Shown here: positions 26,558 to 34,067 of the stretch, in pieces
Numbering within the stretch: position 1 is the first letter of the stretch
How the letters are laid out: each line of letters begins with the position of its first letter
Assembly: GCA_045627045.1 (NCBI GenBank)
Contig: JAZQMY010000048.1
Location: 1 to 64,000 of the forward strand
Length of the DNA: 64,000 nt
From: SIG351 sp045627045
GTDB taxonomy: Bacteria; Bacillota; Clostridia; HGM11327
Direction of reading: 5' to 3'
Made by a program: the position numbers and the translations under genes
The notes under the pieces: model-generated
What the model saw: the letters and a program-made list of their open reading frames with translations, nothing else
Told to the model about the DNA's origin: nothing
The model's database searches: none

Positions 26558-27796
26558 ATGAACAGAACCATTCTTCATTGCGATATGAACAATTTCTACG
26601 CCTCTGTTGAATGCTTCCTTGATCCTAAACTAAAGCCATTTTCCGTAGCGGTATGTGGCGATGTCGAAGAAAGGCACGGTATCGTGCTTGCCAAGAATTA
26701 CAAAGCCAAAGGTTATGGTGTGTCCACAGGCGAAGCAATCTGGCAGGCGAAACAGAAGTGTCCCGGACTCGTTGTCGTTCCTCCTCACTACGAAGAATAT
26801 ATGAAGTTCTCGAAAGCGGCTCGTGAAATCTACGAACACTACACAGATCAGGTCGAACCGTTCGGTATGGACGAATGTTGGCTTGATGTTACAGGTTCAA
26901 CGAGAATCATGGGAAACGGAGAAAAGATTGCGAATGAGATAAGGGAGCGAATCAAGTTTGAACTCGGTCTCACGATCTCGGCAGGTGTTTCCTTCAATAA
27001 GATTTTCGCAAAACTCGGAAGTGATATGAAGAAACCCGACGCAGTCACCGTCATCCCGCAAGAAAACTTCAAAAACATTGTTTGGAATCTTCCGGCTTCC
27101 GATATGCTTGGAGTCGGGAGAGCTACCGAACGAAAACTCGCATCATCCGGCATCCGAACAATCGGTCAGCTCGCACAGTTTCCGTGTGAATATCTTCAAA
27201 GGAAACTCGGGAAGTGTGGGGTTGATTTATGGCGATTTGCAAACGGTCTTGATGATTCGAAAGTCACAGTACGAGATACTGAAGCACCGGATAAATCCGT
27301 AGGACATGGTATGACGGCAATTCAGGATCTTGAAAACCCGGCAGAGGTATGGACATTCATCCTCGAACTCTGCCAAGACATAGGGCACAAGCTCTATGTC
27401 TTTCACAAGAAAGCTACAGGAATCGCTATATATGTAAGAGATAATGAGCTTTACACGAAGCAATGGCAATGTAGGCTCCCCGTACCTACACAGAGTCCTT
27501 CCGCTATCGCAAAAGAAGCCTTCTCCCTTTTTATGCGAAGCTATGATTGGAAGAATCCCATTCGTTCGCTTACGGTTCGCGCCATCAATCTGACATCTCT
27601 TGATGCGCCTTATCAGCTTGATATCTTTTGTGATGCAGAACGAGTCGCAAAGTCAGAAGCGATTGATAAAGCAGTGGAAGAACTCCGTTCCCGTTTTGGA
27701 AAGAACATTATCCGCAATGCCTGTTTGCTGAACAATCCCAAAATGTCGGCACAAGAAAACCCAAAGATAATAATGCCGACCGGAATACCATTATAG
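26558..27796 (+). CDS. dinB: Y-family DNA polymerase (DinB/Pol IV-like)
   Basis: The 412-residue protein begins 'ILHCDMNNFYASVE', with the first catalytic Asp of Y-family polymerases. It then has 'AKNYKAKGYGVSTGEAIWQA', a 'FGMDECWLDVT' motif (second acidic pair), the 'ISAGVSFNKIFAKLGSDMKKPD' stretch (split over about 140-161) and a little-finger domain. It performs low-fidelity translesion synthesis. It is an accessory copy in an integrative element, next to a repressor/protease switch, so it would be made when the element is induced, for example by DNA damage. A small gene 9 bp downstream is cotranscribed. Confidence 0.9.
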   Translation: MNRTILHCDMNNFYASVECFLDPKLKPFSVAVCGDVEERHGIVLAKNYKAKGYGVSTGEAIWQAKQKCPGLVVVPPHYEEYMKFSKAAREIYEHYTDQVEPFGMDECWLDVTGSTRIMGNGEKIANEIRERIKFELGLTISAGVSFNKIFAKLGSDMKKPDAVTVIPQENFKNIVWNLPASDMLGVGRATERKLASSGIRTIGQLAQFPCEYLQRKLGKCGVDLWRFANGLDDSKVTVRDTEAPDKSVGHGMTAIQDLENPAEVWTFILELCQDIGHKLYVFHKKATGIAIYVRDNELYTKQWQCRLPVPTQSPSAIAKEAFSLFMRSYDWKNPIRSLTVRAINLTSLDAPYQLDIFCDAERVAKSEAIDKAVEELRSRFGKNIIRNACLLNNPKMSAQENPKIIMPTGIPL

Positions 27797-27805
27797 GAGG
27801 TTTTT

Positions 27806-28063
27806 ATGAGTATACAAGAATACCGAAAAGTATATATCGATGTGTATGCTGTCATGCTTCAGGACGGAACAGTCAAGCCTCGCCGTTTTCTATGGGAAGA
27901 CGGGGCAACATACATGATCGACCGAATTCTTCACATAACTCCTGCGGCCTCAACGAAAGTTGGTGGTAGGGGTATAAGATATACCGTGATGATTGCAGGA
28001 CAAGAAAAATATATCTTCCGTGAAGATGATAAGTGGTTTGTGGAAGTACCCATCATCAAATAA
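27806..28063 (+). CDS. Small protein cotranscribed with the Y-family polymerase
   Basis: An 85-residue protein, ATG 27806, with GGAGG just upstream and a 9-bp gap after the polymerase gene. It is rich in beta-strand residues ('VYIDVYAVMLQDGTVKPRRF', 'RYTVMIAGQEKYIF') and has no motif I can name. Mobile polymerases of this type often travel with a small YolD-like or similar partner. Position suggests it assists or restrains the polymerase. Confidence 0.6.
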   Translation: MSIQEYRKVYIDVYAVMLQDGTVKPRRFLWEDGATYMIDRILHITPAASTKVGGRGIRYTVMIAGQEKYIFREDDKWFVEVPIIK

Positions 28064-28142
28064 AATGCCAAAGAAAAAAGGAATTTCGCTATGAGTAGTT
28101 ACATGAAGTATACAGTTACGGGTTTAAGGAGAATTAAATATA

Positions 28143-28364
28143 GTGAATCAGAGAGATATAAAGTGGACAAGAGTCCCGATGTACTGCCCAAAGTGTGGAA
28201 CTTTAAACGATGGGTTTCAGAACGAAGAAGGAAGACTCCGATATGAGTGTAAACGATGTAAGGTTACAATGGTGCGCTCATACAAAAACAGAAGATCAGA
28301 AGTATTGGAATTAAAACTCCCCAAAGAGAAGTCAAAAGTTCCATGCTTCGTTGGAGTATCGTAA
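28143..28364 (+). CDS. Small zinc-ribbon protein
   Basis: 73 residues from GTG 28143 (AAGGAG 9 nt upstream). It has two CxxC pairs, 'CPKCG' and 'CKRC', about 20 residues apart, and a basic tail. It probably binds a single zinc and perhaps DNA or RNA. It is a typical small accessory gene of clostridial integrative elements. Function unknown. Confidence 0.6.
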   Translation: MNQRDIKWTRVPMYCPKCGTLNDGFQNEEGRLRYECKRCKVTMVRSYKNRRSEVLELKLPKEKSKVPCFVGVS

Positions 28365-28513
28365 CAAGAACCAACAACTGAATAATATTGCGATGAACGA
28401 CATCGTGGATGCCTGGCTGAAACAGTGCTAAGTTAAGTCGTCCGATAGGTCTCATCAAAGAAATCGGTCAGCAATGCCAGACCTGCTATAGTGAATGCTA
28501 AAGCTAACATGTG

Positions 28514-28576
28514 AAGCCGCCGATAGATAGAACAATGCCCGTAATGGGTCAACTCTATCTGTCGGCGGCTTTTTGT
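28514..28576 (+). terminator. Strong intrinsic terminator
   Basis: The stem aagccgccgatagatag (28514-28530) pairs with ctatctgtcggcggctt with one mismatch (28554-28571) and is followed by five Ts. It ends the polymerase/zinc-ribbon transcript. Confidence 0.85.
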
Positions 28577-28687
28577 TTTCGGCTGATAAAGACCAGATCA
28601 AGTGCTTCCGACAGAGGAATCTGAGAGGAAGCACTTTTGATTTATATACACACATGGCATGAGTCCATAGCTGAATATCCCTAATCC

Positions 28688-28744
28688 CTTGAATTTTGAT
28701 TTTCAACAAAACAATTCAAAAACAAAAATTCAAAATTCAAGGAG
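28688..28744 (+). promoter_or_regulatory. Inverted repeat covering the ribosome site of the sigma-like gene
   Basis: Arms cttgaattttgattttc (28688-28704) and its near-perfect mate, ending ttcaaaattcaag at 28741, can form a long AT stem. The right arm overlaps the AAGGAG (28739-28744) of the gene at 28753. The stem could hide the ribosome site, or the DNA repeat could be an operator. Confidence 0.5.
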
Positions 28745-28752
28745 ATTAAAAA

Positions 28753-29235
28753 ATGTGTTGGAACGATGGATATGAAAGAAGAAAATTTGAAGCAAGACAA
28801 AAGAAGCAGGCAGAGGAATACAGGGCACTCGGAATGACCGAGGAACAAATCAAGGTAATGTATGAGTTTGACTTGGAGCAGTACAAGAGCGACAGAAGGT
28901 ACTATTCACATACGCAGTCCTTTGTCCCCGATGATTTCGATGAAAATGAAGATGACGATGAGAAACTTTCTATCTTTGATAAGTTCAAAGATGTATTGAC
29001 CACATCAATAGAGGAGTCGGGTAACAAGTCGAGATATTGGTGGTTTGAGGAAATCGACAATCCTGATCTCGTTAGAAATATTAAGAGTTTATCAACTGAG
29101 CAACTTGAATTACTGACTCTTGTAGTTATTGATGGCTATGGACAAGCGGAAATTGCAGAACTAATGAAGGTTTCTCAATCAGCAATTTCACAAAGAATAG
29201 CAACAATTAGAAAAATATTGAAAGCCACCTTATAA
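28753..29235 (+). CDS. Sigma-70 region-4-like regulator
   Basis: 160 residues. The C-terminus has the classic sigma region 4 HTH ('LSTEQLELLTLVVIDGYGQA', then 'EIAELMKVSQSAISQRIATI'). The N-terminal part is acidic and charged, with no region 2, so it is not a full sigma factor but a DNA-binding regulator of the kind common in Tn916/Tn1549-type elements. The ribosome site AAGGAG lies inside an inverted repeat, which suggests translational control. It sits just upstream of the structured non-coding stretch. Confidence 0.7.
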   Translation: MCWNDGYERRKFEARQKKQAEEYRALGMTEEQIKVMYEFDLEQYKSDRRYYSHTQSFVPDDFDENEDDDEKLSIFDKFKDVLTTSIEESGNKSRYWWFEEIDNPDLVRNIKSLSTEQLELLTLVVIDGYGQAEIAELMKVSQSAISQRIATIRKILKATL

Positions 29236-29239
29236 AAAA

Positions 29240-29760
29240 CGCCTTCTCGCTGCCTACTACTTGAGGGGGCAAGATGAAAACTCCTCCTCAAAGAACCTTG
29301 AAAACTGAATAGCCATTCATCAAGCACATTACTTGTATGATGTCCGTGAGTAGCGGAGTTAGCCGAGATCGTAGGTGCGCCATGACCTCCCGAAAGAGAG
29401 CGAGCGATAAAACTTATACGAAGTAAAACCTCAAAGTGCAGGAGGTTAGGGCGATGACATTTACAAGAGACAATGATACTTCAGTAGCCGAAAGGCGCTG
29501 CCTGCGGAGTACCCGGGGGAGGTGAGATTCCTATGGAGTTGGTTTGCACCCGACCGCTTGATGACTTCCCATATCGGTTTATGCCGATCACACTCGGGGT
29601 GTCGAGGACAAATAGAGTGTGTTACGGAGTTCGGGATAAAAAGCAGACCGCATTGGACATAGCGGTCGCTTCTCGAATGATCCCGATACATATTCTATTT
29701 GCCACATTCCGACGGGAAGCGTGACAGGAGTGGCAATTCAACTTTTCAAATACTTAGCTA
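29240..29760 (+). ncRNA. Candidate structured non-coding RNA
   Basis: About 520 bases between two genes of normal operon spacing. The composition is more GC-rich than the flanks and there are several local stems: atcgg/ccgat (29574-29589), gaccgc/gcggtc (29648-29669) and others. Short frames exist: 23 codons from ATG 29454 behind GGAGG (29441-29445), and 63 codons from ATG 29533 behind GGGGGAGG. Their products (Arg-rich, no family) do not look like proteins I know. The block probably is a structured leader or an element-encoded RNA. A leader-peptide mechanism is an alternative. No known RNA class was recognised. Confidence 0.4.
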
Positions 29761-29772
29761 CAAAGGAGTTTT

Positions 29773-30189
29773 ATGAAAAGAACAGTAAGAGAAATCCTTG
29801 CCGAATGTAAGGACGGTAGAGAGGTAATGTCCCTCAGAGATTTTACCCTCTGTATCAAAACCATTCATGCTCATCTCAAGAACGCTTGCTTCTTTCCCGA
29901 CGGGAGCAAAGAATCCAAGCGTCATTTGAAGATGGCAGACGACATCTGCCTTGCAGTTGAAGATTGCTTTGCAGACAATAACAGCAACCTTGTAAATTGG
30001 TTCCGTCGGGAGCCTTGCGAGTTCCACCATCCCTTAACGGGAAATGATGTGAAAGTCGAGGTGAGAGACGACGTCGAAGCAATTTACTATTTCCTTCATT
30101 ATTGTATGATGCTGAATCAGCACAAACCTATTGATGAAGATGCCTTCAACTACCTCGAATGTATCTTGTACGAGCAGGTTGAGGATTGA
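29773..30189 (+). CDS. Hypothetical protein of the integrative element
   Basis: 138 residues, ATG 29773 behind AAGGAG. It is mostly helical, with several Cys and His residues ('NACFFPDGSKESKRHLKMAD', 'HYCMMLNQHKPIDEDAFNYL'). I recognise no family and no catalytic motif. Its position after the sigma-like gene and before the MazF-like gene is typical of small accessory genes. It does not resemble a MazE-type antitoxin. Confidence 0.6.
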   Translation: MKRTVREILAECKDGREVMSLRDFTLCIKTIHAHLKNACFFPDGSKESKRHLKMADDICLAVEDCFADNNSNLVNWFRREPCEFHHPLTGNDVKVEVRDDVEAIYYFLHYCMMLNQHKPIDEDAFNYLECILYEQVED

Positions 30190-30266
30190 TACCTCCTTGG
30201 GGACTGTTGATGGCGGTCCCCGTACATAGCCGAGATGATCGGCAGAACATAGGAGGTCTATTCAAA

Positions 30267-30650
30267 ATGAAAGACGAAAAGATTTATCGCGGAGATATCT
30301 ACCTTGCAAACCTAAATCCGTATAAGGGGTCGGAGCAAGGTGGAAAACGCCCTGTGATCATCATTCAAAATGATGTTGGAAACCATTACAGTCCGACAGT
30401 TATCGTGGCAGCGGTTACAAGTCGATTCTTTAAGAAACGAGCCTTGCCTACCCACGTTCCGCTTGATAATGAGGAACTTGAGAAAAACTCACTCGCCTTG
30501 CTCGAACAGATACGGACGATAGATAAGTCGAGACTTATCAGGAAGATCGGCAGAGTGCCGGCAGAAAAAATGAAGGAGATAGGGGCGGCTATTCATGTGA
30601 GCCTTGACCTAAATGACGAAGATGAACAACATATTGATGCTTCGGGTTGA
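30267..30650 (+). CDS. MazF/PemK-family toxin-like endoribonuclease
   Basis: 127 residues from ATG 30267, with AGGAGG at 30251-30256; an upstream in-frame extension to 30186 lacks a ribosome site. Family features are the N-terminal 'RGDIYLANLNPYKGSEQGGKRPVIII' (split over 8-33, with the RPV strand), 'NHYSPTVIVAAVTSRF', and the 'LLEQIRTIDKSRL' helix. These proteins cut mRNA at short motifs. No obvious MazE antitoxin precedes it. Either the upstream 138-aa protein or a distant gene neutralises it, or it has a regulatory role. The next gene overlaps its 3' end. Confidence 0.8.
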   Translation: MKDEKIYRGDIYLANLNPYKGSEQGGKRPVIIIQNDVGNHYSPTVIVAAVTSRFFKKRALPTHVPLDNEELEKNSLALLEQIRTIDKSRLIRKIGRVPAEKMKEIGAAIHVSLDLNDEDEQHIDASG

Positions 30651-31548
30651 TGAGGAATTCGTGAATCTGATTCCACCTCTTCAAAAAGAAGAGTATGAAA
30701 AGCTAAGGGACAATATTTTAAGCAAAAACAAAGTAATCAATCCTTTGATAATATGGCATGGAATCATCGTTGACGGACATCATCGATTCAAGGTTATCAG
30801 CGAACATCCGGAAGTGATTTACCGATTGGAAGAAATCGAATTTGCGGATAGATATGAAGCAATATCTTGGATTTGTGAGAACCAACTTGGCAGACGAAAT
30901 CTGACACCGATACAGAAAACCGCTTTGCTTGGTAAACGATATGCTGCCGAAAAGAAAACTTATGGTGGAGCACGAAATTTTAAGAGTGAACCATCAGAAA
31001 ATTCAAGTCCTCACGATGAGGACTTGAAAAAAACAAAAACCGCAAGTCGAATTGCAAAAGAAATGGGTGTTACCCATGCCACTGTTGAAAGAGCTGAGAA
31101 GTTTGTTCAAGGCATGGATGCAGCCGAGGAGGTATTGCCGGGAATATCAAGAGAGATTATCTCAGGGCAAATTAACCCAACAAGAGAACAAGTGACGGCT
31201 ATTGCAAAAGCTCCCATAGAAGAACGCAGAAAACTTGCAGAACAACTTCGCTTTCGAAAGACATTATCCGAGGAAGAAAAAGCAGAACGAGCCAAACGCC
31301 GAGAAATGATGAACATGATAGCGGAACTTTCTGCTTATCATGGCAACATCAATAACTCTCAAGCAGGAATTGACAGTATGCTTCAGTCCTTATCAAACAC
31401 GGTCAACATGATGTTAGGGACTTGCAACACATACTTCAAGGAATATCCTGAAATGTTGACAAACCGGGAATATCGTGCCCAAGTGCTTGATATTTTGAAC
31501 CGATTTACCAAATTCATTAAAGAAATTGAGGAAAAAGAATATGAGTAG
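30622..31548 (+). CDS. ParB-like nuclease/CTPase-domain protein
   Basis: 308 residues if started at ATG 30622, with alternatives at 30613 and 30637. All overlap the end of the MazF-like gene, so translation is coupled. The N-terminal domain has ParB motifs ('INPLIIWHGIIVDGHHRFKV' with GHHR, about 36-55). The middle has the 'RRNLTPIQKTALLGKRYAAE' helix and an HTH ('TASRIAKEMGVTHATVERAE'). The C-terminal third is helical. It is probably a DNA-binding partition or regulatory protein of the element, and unlike the truncated ParB at 821 it is complete. Confidence 0.75.
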   Translation: MNNILMLRVDEEFVNLIPPLQKEEYEKLRDNILSKNKVINPLIIWHGIIVDGHHRFKVISEHPEVIYRLEEIEFADRYEAISWICENQLGRRNLTPIQKTALLGKRYAAEKKTYGGARNFKSEPSENSSPHDEDLKKTKTASRIAKEMGVTHATVERAEKFVQGMDAAEEVLPGISREIISGQINPTREQVTAIAKAPIEERRKLAEQLRFRKTLSEEEKAERAKRREMMNMIAELSAYHGNINNSQAGIDSMLQSLSNTVNMMLGTCNTYFKEYPEMLTNREYRAQVLDILNRFTKFIKEIEEKEYE

Positions 31549-32338
31549 TATTTTGAACGATGTAATATTTGATGCACCTTATACAATGAAAGTTATCCCA
31601 AGCAATCTTCTCGTAGTTGACCGCGAGAAATATCAAAGGGAGGAAGATGATAAAAAGACACGAGAGATTGTTTCCGAGTGGGATGAACGAGTTGCCAATG
31701 AACCTAAAGTCAGCGAAAGGGATGGACAGTTTTTTGTGTATGACGGTCAGCATACCGTAATTGCACGAGAAACTTTGAATCATGGAAGACCAACTCCGAT
31801 TTTATGTAAAGTCTATTCGGATTTGACAGTGAACGACGAAGCAATGCTTTTTGCAAAACAAACCGGGGCATCTTCAAAGCCAAAGCCGGGGCAGCAGCTG
31901 CGGGCTTATGTTTTTGCAGGACATAAAGACTCGATTGCGTTTTGCGAGGCAACAGAGTTGACCGGATTAACGATAGAGAAAACAGGCACTCGATATGATG
32001 GACATCTTGCGTGTGTAAGCACTGCAAGGAAGATGTATCGAAAGTTGGGCAAAGAACTATATATTGAAGCATTGCAGAATATTGTGGATGCATGGAATAG
32101 TAGTTCGGACTCGCTTCGTTATGAAATTGTAATAGCGATGTGCGATTTTGTAAAGCTTTATCATGGGCAATACAATCGTGAACAGTTGATTCGTAATCTA
32201 AAGTCGGTTGCACCGATAAAGGTAAGAAACAATATCGTCGTGGATCTTGAACGTCCATATAGCAAGAAATTCCTTTATCAAATCTGGAACATTTATAACG
32301 GGAACGGGAAGAAACACATTTTGAAGATGTTATTCTGA
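31541..32338 (+). CDS. Second ParB-like (DUF6551-type) protein
   Basis: 265 residues from ATG 31541, which overlaps the stop of the preceding ParB-like gene by 8 nt. It has a ParB/sulfiredoxin-type fold pattern: 'MKVIPSNLLVVDREKYQRE', then 'GQFFVYDGQHTVIAR' with DGQH in place of GHRR, and 'LFAKQTG'. A long helical C-terminal half follows. Such proteins are common in phages and integrative elements of Bacillota, with no settled role. The tight overlap suggests that the two ParB-like proteins work together. Confidence 0.65.
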   Translation: MSSILNDVIFDAPYTMKVIPSNLLVVDREKYQREEDDKKTREIVSEWDERVANEPKVSERDGQFFVYDGQHTVIARETLNHGRPTPILCKVYSDLTVNDEAMLFAKQTGASSKPKPGQQLRAYVFAGHKDSIAFCEATELTGLTIEKTGTRYDGHLACVSTARKMYRKLGKELYIEALQNIVDAWNSSSDSLRYEIVIAMCDFVKLYHGQYNREQLIRNLKSVAPIKVRNNIVVDLERPYSKKFLYQIWNIYNGNGKKHILKMLF

Positions 32339-32347
32339 GGTGTAAAG

Positions 32348-32500
32348 ATGAGCGAAGATTTGAGAAAGCAGATGATTTACCTTTCTTCCATTGATATCAT
32401 CCGTCGTATGTTAAAAGACGGAATTGCAAGCAGGGAAGTTCTTGAAAGACTGAACCACCGCAATGCAGAATCTATGGGGTGTAAACCTATATCACTGTAA
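32348..32500 (+). CDS. Small (50 aa) element protein
   Basis: ATG 32348 follows a GAGG site (32337-32340) and the frame runs 50 codons to TAA 32498. The product is helical ('LRKQMIYLSSIDIIRRMLKD', 'GIASREVLERLNHRN') and resembles the small SHOCT-like proteins that precede serine recombinase genes in clostridial elements. It is too short for firm assignment. Confidence 0.55.
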   Translation: MSEDLRKQMIYLSSIDIIRRMLKDGIASREVLERLNHRNAESMGCKPISL

Positions 32501-32562
32501 GCATATGGGCAGTATGCAAAATGCCTACGGCGAAAAAACGTAGGCAAAGTACATATTTGATT

Positions 32563-33783
32563 TTATTCCAAAAGCCAGTCAATGACATTCACCACTTCTA
32601 TACCATTGTAATTGCCAAGTGTCAGCCTGTCATTTGTGAGAATAGTCTTTGGATAGTTGTCGGGAATATTTTGCAAGGGTGTGATTTCGCGATTGAATGT
32701 AGATTCCGATGTCATATTATCTGTAACCTGGAAGTAATAATAGCGGTCATCTTTTTTGGCAACAAAATCGACTTCGGTATTTCCGACTTTCCCGACATTG
32801 ACATCATATCCACGGCGCAAAAGCTCCAGATATACAAAGTTCTCAAGAGAAAAGCCCAAGTCATAGCTGTGCTTGGCAATAAGATGTCTGCGAAGCCCCA
32901 AGTCAACAATGTAGTATTTTTGATTGGTTTTCATCAGTTCCTTGCCGCCGATGTCAAAACGCTGGACAGGGTAAAAGACAAATGCTTCGCAGAGAGCTTC
33001 CACATAGTCGGACACGGTGCTTTGCGAAATTTTCCGCCCGGTTGAGGTGATATAGTCGGCAATGCTTTTGAAAGAGATAGGATTACCGATGGAATTCGCC
33101 AGAAACCTTGCAATGCTTTTCAGAAGGACAATGTCTGTAACCTTTCGTTTGTTTGGATCACTTTCCTGTTTTCTTTGACGATCCTCGATATCTTTTACGA
33201 TAATTGTATTGTAAATACCTTCAATATACATATCGGTTTTGACTTTGGAACGTTCCATAACTGATACATAGGGAAATCCGCCGTCGCTCATATAGGCTGC
33301 GAGTGCAGATGCTTTGTCATCGGACTGATGGTATTCCAGATACTCCTTAAATGAAAACGGAAGCATGGATATTTCCACATATCTGCCGGAAAGGAGCGTG
33401 GCAAGCTCTCCCGAAAGCAGGTAAGCATTGGAGCCGGTGATATAAATATCTGTATTCTTTTTGATATATAGGCTGTCAACGGCTTTTTCAAAGTTCTCTA
33501 CCTTCTGTATTTCATCAAGGAAGATATAGGTATATTTGTCCTTACATAAACGGTCGCAAACGTATTGGTACAAGACCTTGTAGTCCAGAAGATATTCATT
33601 TTCAAGGGCTTCAAGATTGATAAAGATGATCTGATCATCGGTGACACCGGTTTTACGAAGATAATCGGCAAACAATTCGAGCAAGGTGGATTTTCCGCAG
33701 CGTCGGATGCCGGTTACAACCTTAATGACCTGCTCATCCTTCCATTCAATCAATTTATTCAGATACTCGGTGCGTTCGGTCAT
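32563..33783 (-). CDS. AAA-family ATPase with DUF4143 domain
   Basis: A 406-residue protein on the strand opposite its neighbours. The N-terminal ATPase has Walker A 'GIRRCGKSTLL' (about 25-35) and Walker B 'YIFLDEIQ'. The C-terminal part has the DUF4143 pattern with 'VEALCEAFVFYPVQRFDIGG' and a late 'YLELLRRGYDVNVGK...EVDFVA' nuclease-like stretch. Members are widespread, of uncertain function, and often sit in mobile DNA. It is a cargo gene inserted between the small 50-aa gene and the recombinases. Confidence 0.8.
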   Translation of the reverse strand: MTERTEYLNKLIEWKDEQVIKVVTGIRRCGKSTLLELFADYLRKTGVTDDQIIFINLEALENEYLLDYKVLYQYVCDRLCKDKYTYIFLDEIQKVENFEKAVDSLYIKKNTDIYITGSNAYLLSGELATLLSGRYVEISMLPFSFKEYLEYHQSDDKASALAAYMSDGGFPYVSVMERSKVKTDMYIEGIYNTIIVKDIEDRQRKQESDPNKRKVTDIVLLKSIARFLANSIGNPISFKSIADYITSTGRKISQSTVSDYVEALCEAFVFYPVQRFDIGGKELMKTNQKYYIVDLGLRRHLIAKHSYDLGFSLENFVYLELLRRGYDVNVGKVGNTEVDFVAKKDDRYYYFQVTDNMTSESTFNREITPLQNIPDNYPKTILTNDRLTLGNYNGIEVVNVIDWLLE

Positions 33784-34067
33784 GTTGCGACCCTCCTTGT
33801 ATTTTGATCCGAATATATTGTATCACAAAAGACGGTATTTGTCAATTGAAAATCCCGGAATCGGGAAAGATAATCGATATTAACAATTTAAATCCCGAAA
33901 TTGCTAATTACATATTATATGATATGCAGGATTGCGAAAAATATTCGTTATAAGAAAAAATCAGCAAAATACATATTCACGTTTGTGTCAAATGTACGAC
34001 GAAACCGTTTGCACATTTGTCCGTTTTACAGCATAGCGGTAAAATATCAGCGAGAGGAGGCGAGAAC
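33784..34067. promoter_or_regulatory. Divergent region before recombinase operon
   Basis: 284 bp between the ATPase gene (leftward) and the recombinases (rightward). It contains two inverted repeats: tcccg/cggga (about 33854-33867) and caaatgt/acatttg (33989-33995, 34013-34019). The second lies just upstream of the recombinase ribosome site and is a plausible operator controlling excision. Confidence 0.4.

Noticed and set aside
29533..29724. 63-codon frame as a protein gene
   Set aside because: It has a ribosome site but no family resemblance and sits among strong RNA stems; I treated the block as a candidate RNA instead.
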